Source: Burkholderia lata (lineage in GTDB: Bacteria; Pseudomonadota; Gammaproteobacteria; Burkholderiales; Burkholderiaceae). From it: a stretch of 64,000 nucleotides of DNA. Under the pieces are notes generated by a model. That model made no database searches. It worked only from the letters and a program-made list of their open reading frames with translations, and was not told the origin of the DNA. Positions 1 to 8,546 of this stretch are shown in pieces. Numbering within the stretch: the first letter of the stretch is position 1; each line of letters starts with the position of its first letter. The stretch spans positions 1,674,001 through 1,738,000 of the forward strand of contig NC_007510.1 in the NCBI RefSeq assembly GCF_000012945.1, given 5' to 3'. The position numbers were made by a program, and so were the translations under genes.

Positions 1-522
1 GGTCTTGCAACCGTTGACGCGATCGATCACGGCCGACACCTGCGGGCCGTTCTCGATGATCACGTTGCCCTTGCCGTTGAGCTTCTTCGCGATGTAGTCG
101 CATGCCAGCTCGCCGGCCTTCACGTTGTTGGTCTGCACGGTCGCGTTCGCGCCAGCCGCCGCGACGTCGACCGCGACGACCGTGATGCCGGCCGCCTGCG
201 CCTTCTTCACCGCCGGCTCGATCGCCTTCGGATCGGTTGCGTTGAGCAGGATCATGTCGACGTGCGCGGAGATGAAATTGTCGATCTGCGTGAACTGCTT
301 GTTCAGGTCGTAGTCGGCCGACACGGCCGTGACTTTCGCGTTCGGGTTGATCTGCCTGGCGCGCGCCTCGGCGCCCTTGACGATCGTGACGAAGTACGGG
401 TTGCCGAGCGACCCGACCGTGACGCCGATCGATTTGAGCGGCTTGTCGGTCGCGTGCGCGGCGGAAGCGCCGAAGGCGAGTGCGCAGGCGACGGCGGTCA
501 GGGCGGCTTTGTGCTTGAACAT
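1..522 (-). CDS. CUT2-type sugar ABC transporter periplasmic binding protein (partial)
   Basis: The protein starts at 522 and runs off the left edge, so only about the first 174 residues are present. It opens with a cleavable signal peptide (MFKHKAAL, hydrophobic core, then AHA before TDKP). The mature part has the RbsB-like periplasmic-binding fold: IGVTVGSLGNPYF, then NATDPKAIEP and the VVAVDV strand before a TNN motif. It should capture a sugar in the periplasm and pass it to the permease at 605-1642. It is the last visible gene of the minus-strand operon regulator-ATPase-permease-binding protein. Substrate is not determined; ribose, fructose or another pentose/hexose are all possible for this family. 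Confidence 0.9.
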   Translation of the reverse strand, partial: MFKHKAALTAVACALAFGASAAHATDKPLKSIGVTVGSLGNPYFVTIVKGAEARARQINPNAKVTAVSADYDLNKQFTQIDNFISAHVDMILLNATDPKAIEPAVKKAQAAGITVVAVDVAAAGANATVQTNNVKAGELACDYIAKKLNGKGNVIIENGPQVSAVIDRVNGCKT

Positions 523-604
523 GTCGTTGTGTCTCCGTGAAGTTGCTTGGCGAGCTGGCGCGGGGATCGGCCCGCGCCGCAAGGTTGGATGGACGGGCAG
601 GCGC

Positions 605-1642
605 TCAGGTACGTGCCGAATCGCGCTGGCGGTAGCGGTCGAGCGCGACCGCGCCGATGATCACGAGCCCCTTGATGATGTATTGCCAGATGTCGGATAC
701 GCCGAGCAGTACGAGGCCGTTCGTCAGCACCGCGATGATCAGCGCACCGATCAGCGTGCCGACGATCGAACCGACGCCGCCGACGAAGCTCGTGCCGCCG
801 AGGATCACCGCGGCGATCGCGTCGAGTTCGTACGACTGGCCGAGCTGCAGGCCGTTGGCCGCATAGAGCCGCGCGGCCGACATCACCGCGCCGAGGCCGG
901 CGAGCAGCCCCGACGCCGCGTACACGAACATCTGGATCGCCCGCACGTTGATGCCCGACAGGCGGGCGGCTTCCGGATTGCCGCCAACCGAATAGATGCG
1001 CATCCCGAGCACCGTGCGGCGCAGGATGAACCACGAAATCGCGATCACCGCGCACGCGATCACGACGAGCCAAGGCACGCCGAGGATCGTGCCGTTGCCG
1101 ATGAACGCGAACGGCAATTGCGGATTGAACACGGTCGTGTCGTTGCCGATCAGGCGCGCGACGCCGCGTACGGCCGTCATCGCGCCGAGCGTGACGATGA
1201 ACGGCGGCAGGCGCAGGAACGAGATCAGGCCGCCGTTGATCGCGCCGAACACGAGGCCGACGATGAGCGCGAACGGCACGCCGAGCCAGCCCCAGCCCGG
1301 GATGGTCGACGCGAGCAGCGCCGCGACGGCGGCGGCGGCGAGCACCGAGCCGACCGACAGGTCGATGCCGCCCGTCAGGATCACGAAGGTCATGCCGGCG
1401 GCGAGCACGATGTTGATCGACGCCTGCTGCGTGACGATCGACAGGTTCTGCAGCGTGAAGAAACCGTCGGTCAGGAAACCGAAGCCGATGCACAGAACCA
1501 GCAGCACCGGCAGCATGCCGGCGGTGCGGATCAGCGATTGCATGCGGGCGCGGTGATCGGCGCCGCGCAATAGCGGCGTACGGGTGGCCACCGGCTGGGC
1601 CGTCGCGGAAGCGAGGTTCCGCTGCTTGGTCGGGTTGATCAT
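605..1642 (-). CDS. CUT2-type sugar ABC transporter permease (RbsC family)
   Basis: This 345-residue inner-membrane protein has a cytoplasmic N-terminal tail of about 35 residues followed by eight to ten hydrophobic segments. It carries the RbsC-family signatures: ILTGGIDLSVGS near residue 90 and GIN(V/A)RA in the cytoplasmic EAA-like loop, and ends RYRQRD. It forms the channel of the importer with the ATPase encoded just upstream (43 bp gap) and the binding protein just downstream. Length matches the family. I take the ATG at 1642 as the start; a later ATG before the first membrane segment cannot be excluded. Confidence 0.92.
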   Translation of the reverse strand: MINPTKQRNLASATAQPVATRTPLLRGADHRARMQSLIRTAGMLPVLLVLCIGFGFLTDGFFTLQNLSIVTQQASINIVLAAGMTFVILTGGIDLSVGSVLAAAAVAALLASTIPGWGWLGVPFALIVGLVFGAINGGLISFLRLPPFIVTLGAMTAVRGVARLIGNDTTVFNPQLPFAFIGNGTILGVPWLVVIACAVIAISWFILRRTVLGMRIYSVGGNPEAARLSGINVRAIQMFVYAASGLLAGLGAVMSAARLYAANGLQLGQSYELDAIAAVILGGTSFVGGVGSIVGTLIGALIIAVLTNGLVLLGVSDIWQYIIKGLVIIGAVALDRYRQRDSART

Positions 1643-1684
1643 TTCGTTAACCTGAATGTAAGAAGGAAATGAAAAGGGCGAGGC

Positions 1685-3238
1685 TCAGTGCGCGTCGGCG
1701 AGCTCGGCTTGCGAGCCGGTGGCGAGCGCGATGATGGCTTCCTGCGTGATGGGTGTCTGCGTGTAGCCGCCGAGTTCTCCGGCGATCTCGCCTTCGCGCA
1801 TCACGAGCACGCGGTCGGCCACACCGATGATCTCCGGCAGTTCGCTCGAGATCACGATCACGCCAACACCGGCCCGTGCCAATTCGTTGATGATCCGGTA
1901 GATCTCGGATTTCGCGCCGATGTCGACGCCGCGCGTCGGTTCATCGAGGATCAGCACGCGCGGCTTCGTCTCGAGCAGGCGCGACAGCAGCACTTTCTGC
2001 TGGTTGCCGCCCGACAGCGCGCCGACGTTGACGTTCGCATCGGGTACGCGGATCGACAGCGATGCAATGGCGTCGCGCGCGCGTTCGGCGCCGCGCGCGA
2101 GGTCGAGCGAACCGAGCCGCGCGTCGCGGTTGCAGACCGAAATGTTGATGTTGTCGCGCACGCTCATGTCGAGGAACAGGCCCTGGCGCTTGCGGTCTTC
2201 GGTCAGGTAGACGAGGCCGGCATCGATCGCGTCGCGCGGCGAGTGCGCGCCGAACGTGCGTTCGCCGACCTTCACGTCGCCGCGCACGCGCGGTTCGGCG
2301 CCGAAGATCAGCCGCGCGAGCTCGGTGCGGCCCGCGCCGACGAGCCCCGCGATGCCGAGCACTTCGCCGGCGTGCAGGTCGAGGCTGCAGCCGCGCACGC
2401 GTGCGTCGTCGGCGATGTCGCGGACCGACAGCAGCAGGTGGCCGGGGTCGTACGGCGCGTGTTCCTTCTTGTAGAAGCCGGAGATGTCGCGGCCGACCAT
2501 CATCGCGACGAGACGCTCGGCCGACAACGATGCGCGTTCGAGCGTGCCGACGTACGTGCCGTCGCGCAGCACCGACACCCGGTCGGACAATTCGTAGATC
2601 TCCGCCATCCGGTGGCTGATGTAGATGATCGCGAGACCTTCCTCGCGCAACTGGCGAATCAGGCGGAACAGGTGTTCGGTTTCGCGCGACGACAGCGGCG
2701 TGGTCGGCTCATCCATCACGAGGATGCGCGCACGGGTGTGCACGGCGCGCGCGATCTCGACGAGCTGCTGCTCCGCGATCGACAGCGTGTCGACGAGCGT
2801 GTCGGGACCGAACGACGCGCTCAGGCGCGCGAGCACGTCCTCGCAGCCGCGCGCCATCGCCGCGCGGTCGATCGTGCCCCAGCGCCGGTTGCCGCGCCGC
2901 AGTTCACGGCCGATGTAGATGTTTTCCGCGACGCTCAGGTTCGGCGACAGGCACAGCTCCTGGTAGATCACCGCGACGCCCGCATCGCGCGCGGCAAGCG
3001 GGCCGTCGATGTCGATGCGGGTGCCGTCGATCAGGATCTCGCCGCCGGCGTCGGCGCGGTACGCGCCCGACAGGATTTTCATCAGCGTCGATTTGCCCGC
3101 GCCGTTTTCACCCATCAGCGAGTGGATCTCGCCGGGATAGACGGTCAGGCTGACGTTGTCGAGCGCACGCACGGCCGGGAACGTCTTGCTGATTCCGCGC
3201 ATCTCGAGCAACGGGCGGGGCGACTCAGATCGCGACAT
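1685..3238 (-). CDS. CUT2-type sugar ABC transporter ATP-binding protein (duplicated ATPase)
   Basis: A 517-residue ATPase with two fused ABC domains, as in RbsA/XylG. The first domain has Walker [10 protein letters not shown] at residues 43-51, the degenerate signature LSIAEQQ and Walker B ILVMDEPT. The second has the altered nucleotide loop LVGAGRTEL and a good signature LSGGNQQK with LILDEPTRG. That asymmetry is normal for the family. The ATG at 3238 lies inside the 3' end of the regulator gene (14-bp overlap with its stop at 3225), which implies translational coupling. An open frame continues upstream of this ATG, but that extension is low-complexity Arg/Ser/Pro and lies inside the regulator, so I rejected it. 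Confidence 0.93.
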
Positions 3239-4472
3239 GGTTGACCTCCTGCGAGTCGGTGCGGGCGCCCTTGAGGATGCCGGCCCGCGGGGAGAAGTTG
3301 AAGAACATCGGCAGCGTGGCCGCACCGATCGCACCGGCATCGGCGCCGAACGTGCCACGGACGAGCACGGGCGTGCCGCGCGCTTCCGGGGCGGTGGCCA
3401 CGAGCGCCGCGCGCAGGCGCGTCGTGACCGCGTCGAGCAGTCCCGCGTCGGTATCGGCGTCGATCACGACCACCGGCGCGTCGACCACGCACAGCACTGC
3501 ACGCAATGCCGGCGCCAGTGCGTCGACGCAATCGTCGATCCATTCGTCGACGGCCGGCAGCCCGCGGGCGATGCACGCTTCGAGATCGGCCCGGTTGTCG
3601 ACCGTCTCGCCGTGATGGCGCAGGTGACGCACCAGCGCGTGCAGCGACGCGCGCGCGAGCAGGATGTCCCACGGGCCGCGCGGCGGCGGCGCGGAAGCCA
3701 GCCGGCTCGGCGGCACGGGAATCACGGCGATGTCGCCCGCATTGCCGGTGACGCCGCGCAGGCAGTCGCCATCGATCGCGATGCCGCCGCCGATCGCCGG
3801 CCCGATGAACAGGTAGACGAAATCGTCGCACTGCCGGCCGTATCCGTAGAACAGCTCGGCGATCGCGGCCGCGTTGCCGTCGTTTTCGCCGAATACGGGA
3901 AGCGACAGCGTGCGACCGAGGTCGGCCGCGAAATCGACGTCTTCCCACGCACGGAATGTGTCGGGTGCAAGCCCGAGTTCGCGCATCCATGCGCCGAGGT
4001 TGTATGGCTGTGCGACGCCGATGCCGGTCAGGCGCGCGCGCTCGTGGTCGGGAAGCAGGGCCTGCATTGCGTCGATGTCGTGGCGGACGATCTCGAGCAC
4101 GTCGGCGGGCGGCGGCAGCAGTGTGTCGTGCGAGCGGCGGCCGAGTACGTCACCCGCGAAGTTGACGAGTGCCGTTTCGATGCGCATCCGGTCGAGATGG
4201 ACGCCAATGCCGAACGCGCCGCGAGGGTCGAGGCGGATCAGCGAAGCCGGCTGGCCGCGCTGGCCTTCGGTGCGGCCCGCGAATTCGATCAGCTTCGCGT
4301 CGGAGAGCGACGCGATGATGCTGCCGACCGCCGTTCCCGTCATGTTCGCCAGGCGGGCGAGGTCTGCCTTCGACGCGCTGCCTGCGCGGCGCAGCGTCTT
4401 CAGCAGCAGGCGCTCGTTGTAACGGCGCACGTTGGCCGAATTGCTTCCCTGGCCGAAGTGCGGGCTTCTCAT
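3225..4472 (-). CDS. ROK-family transcriptional regulator of the sugar ABC operon
   Basis: A 415-residue protein with an N-terminal winged helix-turn-helix (about residues 10-75: [34 protein letters not shown]) and a C-terminal ROK sugar-binding fold ([36 protein letters not shown]). The cysteine cluster CxCGxxGC that binds zinc in ROK kinases and NagC/Mlc is not present, which argues for a pure regulator rather than a kinase. The start at 4472 is chosen because AAGGAG sits seven bases upstream of it; another in-frame ATG at 4487 would bury that ribosome-binding site. It leads the transporter operon and probably binds the palindrome at 4509-4535, responding to the imported sugar. Confidence 0.9.
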
Positions 4473-4508
4473 GGCGTCTCCTTCCATGTCGCGCCGTTCG
4501 ATGGCGCA

Positions 4509-4535
4509 TTAAATAAATCACGTTGATTTATTTAA
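4509..4535. promoter_or_regulatory. 27-bp perfect inverted repeat, probable ROK operator
   Basis: Two perfect 12-bp arms, TTAAATAAATCA and TGATTTATTTAA, are separated by CGT. The site is strikingly AT-rich in a GC-rich region and lies 37 bp upstream of the regulator start. ROK regulators (NagC, Mlc, XylR) bind AT-rich inverted repeats of this size. It most likely mediates autoregulation of the whole operon. Confidence 0.75.
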
Positions 4536-4800
4536 CCGCGTGAGCGACGGCATGTCAGCCTAGGGAAATCCCGGTTTGGGGTGGCGGCAGGGATGGCGGT
4601 GTGCGGTGTCCGGAATCGGGGATGGAGTGCGGGGATCGAGACAATCAGGCGCAGGGCGGCTTGCGGGGTGATCCGCACCCCGGACAATGGGCCGTCGTCG
4701 GACTCGCCGCATGCCGTCACGGCTCGGTGGCCGCGCTAACCGAAGCGACTGGTTTGCTCTCGGAGATGGAGGGGAGATGCGTTTCCTGGGCTGGAAATGA
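4536..4800. other. Gene-free stretch between ROK operon promoter and tRNA-Leu
   Basis: I see no convincing gene here. An open frame exists on the plus strand but has neither a ribosome-binding site nor a recognisable composition. The stretch presumably contains the promoter of the ROK operon next to 4509-4535. Confidence 0.5.
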
Positions 4801-4829
4801 AAAAAGGCCGGCTAAAAGCCGACCTTTTT
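4801..4829 (-). terminator. Intrinsic terminator of tRNA-Leu copy 1
   Basis: Thirteen-base arms (4801-4813 and 4817-4829) with an AAA loop form a GC-rich stem flanked by T runs on the minus strand, directly after the tRNA 3' end. Confidence 0.8.
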
Positions 4830-4838
4830 AAAAACAGA

Positions 4839-4925
4839 TGGTGCCCAGGAGAGGACTCGAACCTCCACGATGTTGCCACCGCTAGGACCTGAACCTAGTG
4901 CGTCTACCAATTCCGCCACCTGGGC
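4839..4925 (-). tRNA. tRNA-Leu (anticodon CAG), copy 1
   Basis: An 87-nt class II tRNA with long variable arm. The acceptor arms GCCCAGG and CCTGGGC pair, the anticodon loop TTCAGGT is closed by CTAGG/CCTAG giving anticodon CAG, and the T-loop and 3' CCA are encoded. It reads CTG codons, the dominant leucine codon here. The tRNA body is the same as copies at 5337 and 9054. Confidence 0.97.
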
Positions 4926-4961
4926 ACGTTTTGCAGTAGCTGCTTGCTGCAAAGAAGCGAA

Positions 4962-4989
4962 ATTATAGCGCGTATTGCGAGGCTGTCAA
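4962..4989 (-). promoter_or_regulatory. Sigma-70 promoter of tRNA-Leu copy 1
   Basis: On the minus strand TTGACA (4984-4989) and TATAAT (4962-4967), both full consensus, are separated by 16 bp and lie 37 bp upstream of the tRNA 5' end. Confidence 0.88.
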
Positions 4990-5297
4990 CAGAATTTGAG
5001 GTCGCGAACGAAAATAATTCGCAGACTTGTTCGGGAGGGTATCGGACGAGGTGCGCAAACGCCGCGGTGGCCGATGTACGTCGGCGAATTCGTGATTCCG
5101 GTTGCAGGCACGGGCACAACAATTCCGCAGTCGGGAGTGAAAAGAGGTCGACTGGAAGCTGGCCGCTTGGGAAAGCAGATGGGGATCAGGAGGGAGGAGG
5201 CTCGGTCACGCATGCGTGCTCCGGCCTCGCTTGCAAGTACAGCCTGCCGGGATCGCGCGAAGCGAGCAGACGCATTGCTTGTTTTGAGCCGGAAATG

Positions 5298-5326
5298 AAA
5301 AAGGCCGGCTAGAAGCCGACCTTTTT
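5298..5326 (-). terminator. Intrinsic terminator of tRNA-Leu copy 2
   Basis: Arms 5298-5310 and 5314-5326 with an AGA loop repeat the copy 1 terminator almost exactly and end in a T run on the minus strand. Confidence 0.8.
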
Positions 5327-5336
5327 AGAAAACAGA

Positions 5337-5423
5337 TGGTGCCCAGGAGAGGACTCGAACCTCCACGATGTTGCCACCGCTAGGACCTGAACCTAGTGCG
5401 TCTACCAATTCCGCCACCTGGGC
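5337..5423 (-). tRNA. tRNA-Leu (anticodon CAG), copy 2
   Basis: Same 87-nt sequence as copy 1, with anticodon CAG and encoded CCA. Unlike copies 1 and 3 its leader upstream of the 5' end is unrelated, so it has its own promoter region. Confidence 0.97.
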
Positions 5424-5457
5424 ACGTTTCGCTTATTACTGCAGTGCGAAGACCGCT

Positions 5458-5485
5458 ATTCTAGCGTGTCGGCGGAGTCTGTCAA
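5458..5485 (-). promoter_or_regulatory. Sigma-70 promoter of tRNA-Leu copy 2
   Basis: TTGACA (5480-5485) and TAGAAT (5458-5463) on the minus strand with 16-bp spacing. The spacing equals that of the other two copies, but the -10 box departs from consensus by one base. Confidence 0.8.
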
Positions 5486-5535
5486 CACAATTTCACTCAA
5501 GGCGATAAAAATATTGCCCCTTGCACGACGGATTC

Positions 5536-6525
5536 TCACGCGCCGACCGGATCAGCACGTTTCGCAACGAAATTCCAGCGCTGCGCCTGGCTCGTGTCGA
5601 CGCGGGCAGGCAGTAGCCCGGCTGCGAGGAACGTGTCGGCGATCTTCTGCTGTTCGCCGAAGTTTTGCGCGACCACAGCACGAACGACATAGCTGCGCCG
5701 TGCGTTTGCGCGCGCGATCGTCGCCGCGTCGAGCCCCCAGATCGGCGCGAGCGTATTCGCGGCCTCCTGCGGGTGATCGCGCAGCCATGCGCCGGCCTGC
5801 GACAGCTGGTCGAACACGATCTGGACGACGTCGGGCCGCGCGGCGGCGAAACTGCTGGATGCGAGGTAGTAGCGCTGATACGACGCGAGTCCGTTGCCGT
5901 CGGCCAGAATTCGCACGTCGGGATTCCGGTCGACCGACGCGACATAGGGGTCCCACGTGATCCAGGCGTCCACGCTGCCACGCTCGAACGCCGCGCGGCC
6001 GTCCGCGGGTGTCAGGTAGTGGATCGCCGCATCGGCCGGCCCGAGCTTCGCGCGTGCGAGCGCGGCAAGCAGCAGGTAATGACTGCCGGCCGCCTTCGTG
6101 ACCGCAATGCGCTTGCCCTTGAGATCGGCGAGCGTGCGCAGCGCGCTGTCCTGCTTGACGACGATCGCCTGTGCCTTCGGCGAAGGCGCCTCCTGCGCGA
6201 CGTAGACGAAACGCGCGCGTGCGGCTTGCGCGAAGACCGGAACCGTATCGGCCACGTCGGCACTGAAATCGACGGCGCCGACGTTGAGCGCTTCGGTCAG
6301 CGGCAATCCGCTCGCGAATTCATGCCACGACACGCGCAGGCCGAGCGGTGCCAGTGCCTGCTCGAGCGCGCCGCGCGTCTTGAGCAGTGTGATGAGCGTC
6401 GACGACTTCTGGTAGCCGATGCGCAATACCTCGGGTGCGTTCTCGGCGTGCGTTCGGACGCCGGCGGCAGTCAGGCCGGCGGCCAGCATCACGCGCGCAA
6501 ATGTGCGGCGGTTCATCGACGTCAT
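5536..6525 (-). CDS. Sulfonate/nitrate/taurine-type ABC binding protein (SsuA family), orphan
   Basis: A 329-residue periplasmic binding protein. The N-terminus MTSMNRRTFARVMLAAGLTAAG has a twin-arginine-like start followed by a hydrophobic core and a cleavage region near THAE. The mature part shows SsuA-family features: LRIGYQKSSTLITLLKTRG, FSADVADTVPVFAQAA, LKGKRIAVTKAAGSHYLLL and DAWITWDPYVA. It should bind an alkanesulfonate or related organosulfur compound. AGGAG nine bases upstream supports the start at 6525. No permease or ATPase adjoins it; the ssuDCB genes lacking a binding protein lie 19 kb away at 25.0-28.3 kb, so it may serve that system. Confidence 0.88.
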   Translation of the reverse strand: MTSMNRRTFARVMLAAGLTAAGVRTHAENAPEVLRIGYQKSSTLITLLKTRGALEQALAPLGLRVSWHEFASGLPLTEALNVGAVDFSADVADTVPVFAQAARARFVYVAQEAPSPKAQAIVVKQDSALRTLADLKGKRIAVTKAAGSHYLLLAALARAKLGPADAAIHYLTPADGRAAFERGSVDAWITWDPYVASVDRNPDVRILADGNGLASYQRYYLASSSFAAARPDVVQIVFDQLSQAGAWLRDHPQEAANTLAPIWGLDAATIARANARRSYVVRAVVAQNFGEQQKIADTFLAAGLLPARVDTSQAQRWNFVAKRADPVGA

Positions 6526-6886
6526 GGGCTGTGCTCCTCGTGTCTGGTTCGTTGCATTGAAGCGAGCCGGCTAACGTACCAACGGGGCGAGCGGACGATA
6601 ACCGATAAATTCTGCTATCGATCCGGCTGACGGGCATAAGGGCGGGGCGCACGGAATCGCGGCACGCCCATGCAGGTACAGGCGGGCGATCGATGCCTCC
6701 TGCTTGCATTTGATTGCATAGTCAAATATAGTCATTGCAGAAAATTCAGAGTCAGCGATTGGCGTTGACGCGGGCAACCCCCGCGCGTCGCGCCGATCGC
6801 TTTTTTTCCGTCATTTATCTGACTTGTCAGATATTTTTATTCGGCGCCGAAGCTGTTTGCGTGGCGCTCGATCAGAAGGACATCCG
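6526..6886. other. Divergent regulatory region between orphan ssuA-like gene and MFS pump
   Basis: This 361-bp region separates two divergent genes. It holds the 18-bp palindrome at 6816-6833 and, near 6710-6730, an inverted repeat with ATTTGA and TCAAAT arms 8 bp apart. No gene is seen. Confidence 0.55.
6816..6833. promoter_or_regulatory. 18-bp palindrome upstream of the MFS pump, probable operator
   Basis: TATCTGAC and GTCAGATA are perfect 8-bp arms with a TT spacer, 53 bp before the pump start. The size fits a MarR or TetR dimer site. It differs from the repeat in front of the downstream marR gene, so the two may be controlled by different proteins. Confidence 0.65.
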
Positions 6887-8449
6887 ATGAAGCCGTCCGA
6901 AACCCCGGGTACGCCGGCGCCCCTGACCGGCGCCAGCTTCGCGCTGGGCACGCTCGCCGTGTCGCTCGCCACGTTCATGAACGTTCTCGATTCGTCGATC
7001 GCCAACGTCGCGATTCCAACCATTTCCGGCAATCTGGGTGTGTCCACGGACGAGGGCACGTGGGTCATCACGCTCTTCTCGGCGGCCAACGCGGTGTCGA
7101 TCCCGCTGACCGGCTGGCTGACACAGCGGGTCGGGCAGGTGAAGCTGTTCGTCTGGGCCATCCTGTTGTTCGTGCTGTCGTCGGCCGCGTGCGGACTTGC
7201 GCCCAACCTCACCACGCTCCTCGCGGCACGGATCGTCCAGGGTGCGGTGGCCGGGCCGCTCGTGCCACTGTCGCAGGCGTTGCTGCTGGCTTCGTTCCCG
7301 AAGGAGAAGAGTTCGAGCGCGCTGGCGCTGTGGGGGATGACCGCGACCGTCGGGCCGATTGCCGGCCCAGCCCTCGGCGGCTGGATCACGGACAACTACA
7401 GTTGGTCGTGGATCTTCTACATCAATGTGCCGGTCGGGTTGTTTGCCGCCGGCGTGATATGGGCGCTCTATCGCAACCGCGAGACGCCAACCAGCAAGCT
7501 GCCGATCGACAAGGTCGGGTTGATTGCGCTGGTCGTGTGGGTGGCCGCGTTGCAGGTCATGCTCGACAAGGGCAAGGATCTCGACTGGTTCAATTCGTCG
7601 ACGATCTGGATCCTGACCATCGTGGCGGTGGTCGGCTTCGTGTTCTTCCTGATCTGGGAGTTGACCGAGGCGCGCCCGATCGTCGATCTCAGGCTGTTTG
7701 CACAACGAAATTTCCTCGGCGGGACGGTGGCCATTTCGATTGCGTTTGCGGTATTTTTCGCGAATCTCGTGATCCTGCCGCAATGGATCCAGGGTTCACT
7801 CGGCTACCCGGTCATCAATGCAGGCCTCGTGACTGCGCCGCTCGGCATCTTCGCGGTGATCCTCGCGCCGGTGGTCGGCAAGGTGATGCCGAAATCGGAT
7901 ATGCGCGTGCTCGTCACGCTCGCCTTTCTCGGGTTTGCCGGTGTGTTTTTCATGCGCTCGCGCTATACGACGGGCGTCGATACATGGACGCTCATCGTGC
8001 CCACCTTGCTGCAAGGGATCCCGACGGCGTTCTTCATGACGCCGCTTACGTCGATCATCCTGTCGGGGCTGCCGCCCGAGCGCATCCCGGCGGCCGCGGG
8101 ACTGTCCAATTTCGCGCGGGTGTTCATGGGGGCGGTCGGCACGTCGCTCGCGAGCACCGCGTGGAATGACCGCACGATCCTGCATCACGCGCGACTGGCC
8201 GAGCAGGGCAGCGTGAACAACCCGATCTTCGCGGGCGCGCTCTCCGGCGTGCAGAGTGCGCTGGATGCCGGTGCGCCGAAGGCGCTGACGTTCCTCGAGG
8301 CGACGCTGAATGCGCAGGCGACGATGCTGGGGCTGAACGATGTGTTCTGGCTGTCGTCGGTGATCTTCGTGCTGATCATCCCGCTGGTCTGGGTGACAAG
8401 GCCGGGCAAGGGCGTGGCAGCCGGGGCCGCGGCCGCCGGCGGGCACTGA
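6887..8449 (+). CDS. DHA2-family MFS multidrug efflux transporter (EmrB/QacA type)
   Basis: A 520-residue inner-membrane protein with about 14 hydrophobic segments. The first helix carries the family motif FMNVLDSSIANVAIPTISGNL, and the loop motif after helix 2 is GWLTQRVGQVKLF. It should export drugs or toxic organic compounds using the proton gradient. The start at 6887 is preceded by AAGGA at good spacing; earlier in-frame starts overlap the palindrome. No EmrA-type membrane-fusion protein is nearby, which is unusual for EmrB relatives. A MarR regulator follows 97 bp downstream in the same direction and is the likely local regulator. Confidence 0.93.
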   Translation: MKPSETPGTPAPLTGASFALGTLAVSLATFMNVLDSSIANVAIPTISGNLGVSTDEGTWVITLFSAANAVSIPLTGWLTQRVGQVKLFVWAILLFVLSSAACGLAPNLTTLLAARIVQGAVAGPLVPLSQALLLASFPKEKSSSALALWGMTATVGPIAGPALGGWITDNYSWSWIFYINVPVGLFAAGVIWALYRNRETPTSKLPIDKVGLIALVVWVAALQVMLDKGKDLDWFNSSTIWILTIVAVVGFVFFLIWELTEARPIVDLRLFAQRNFLGGTVAISIAFAVFFANLVILPQWIQGSLGYPVINAGLVTAPLGIFAVILAPVVGKVMPKSDMRVLVTLAFLGFAGVFFMRSRYTTGVDTWTLIVPTLLQGIPTAFFMTPLTSIILSGLPPERIPAAAGLSNFARVFMGAVGTSLASTAWNDRTILHHARLAEQGSVNNPIFAGALSGVQSALDAGAPKALTFLEATLNAQATMLGLNDVFWLSSVIFVLIIPLVWVTRPGKGVAAGAAAAGGH

Positions 8450-8485
8450 GCCGGTGCAGGCGGTGCATGCAGGATTCCGCGTGCC

Positions 8486-8534
8486 TTGAAAAATCGTGAT
8501 GTCGCAATTATTGTGTGGGTCAATAAATTGCGAC
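8486..8534 (+). promoter_or_regulatory. Promoter of marR-type gene with overlapping inverted-repeat operator
   Basis: TTGAAA (8486-8491) and TATTGT (8509-8514) are 17 bp apart. The -10 box lies inside a repeat with perfect 9-bp arms GTCGCAATT (8501-8509) and AATTGCGAC (8526-8534); with a one-base bulge the arms extend to 13 bp. This arrangement is what autorepression by a MarR dimer would need. Confidence 0.72.
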
Positions 8535-8546
8535 TCAGCGAGCCCG

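Larger units (their letters stand above)
4926..5336. other. Spacer between tRNA-Leu copies 1 and 2
   Basis: Apart from the promoter of copy 1 (4962-4989) and the terminator of copy 2 (5298-5326), I see no gene. Short open frames here cross the tRNA promoter and are not believable. Confidence 0.5.

Noticed and set aside
605..1573. Long plus-strand and alternate-frame open frames over the sugar transporter genes
   Set aside because: GC-rich DNA leaves the shadow frames open; they are Arg/Ala/Asp-rich and the real proteins in the minus frame have clear domain motifs.
4601..4831. Plus-strand ORF between the ROK operator and tRNA-Leu
   Set aside because: Runs into the tRNA terminator hairpin, no ribosome-binding site, no recognisable content.
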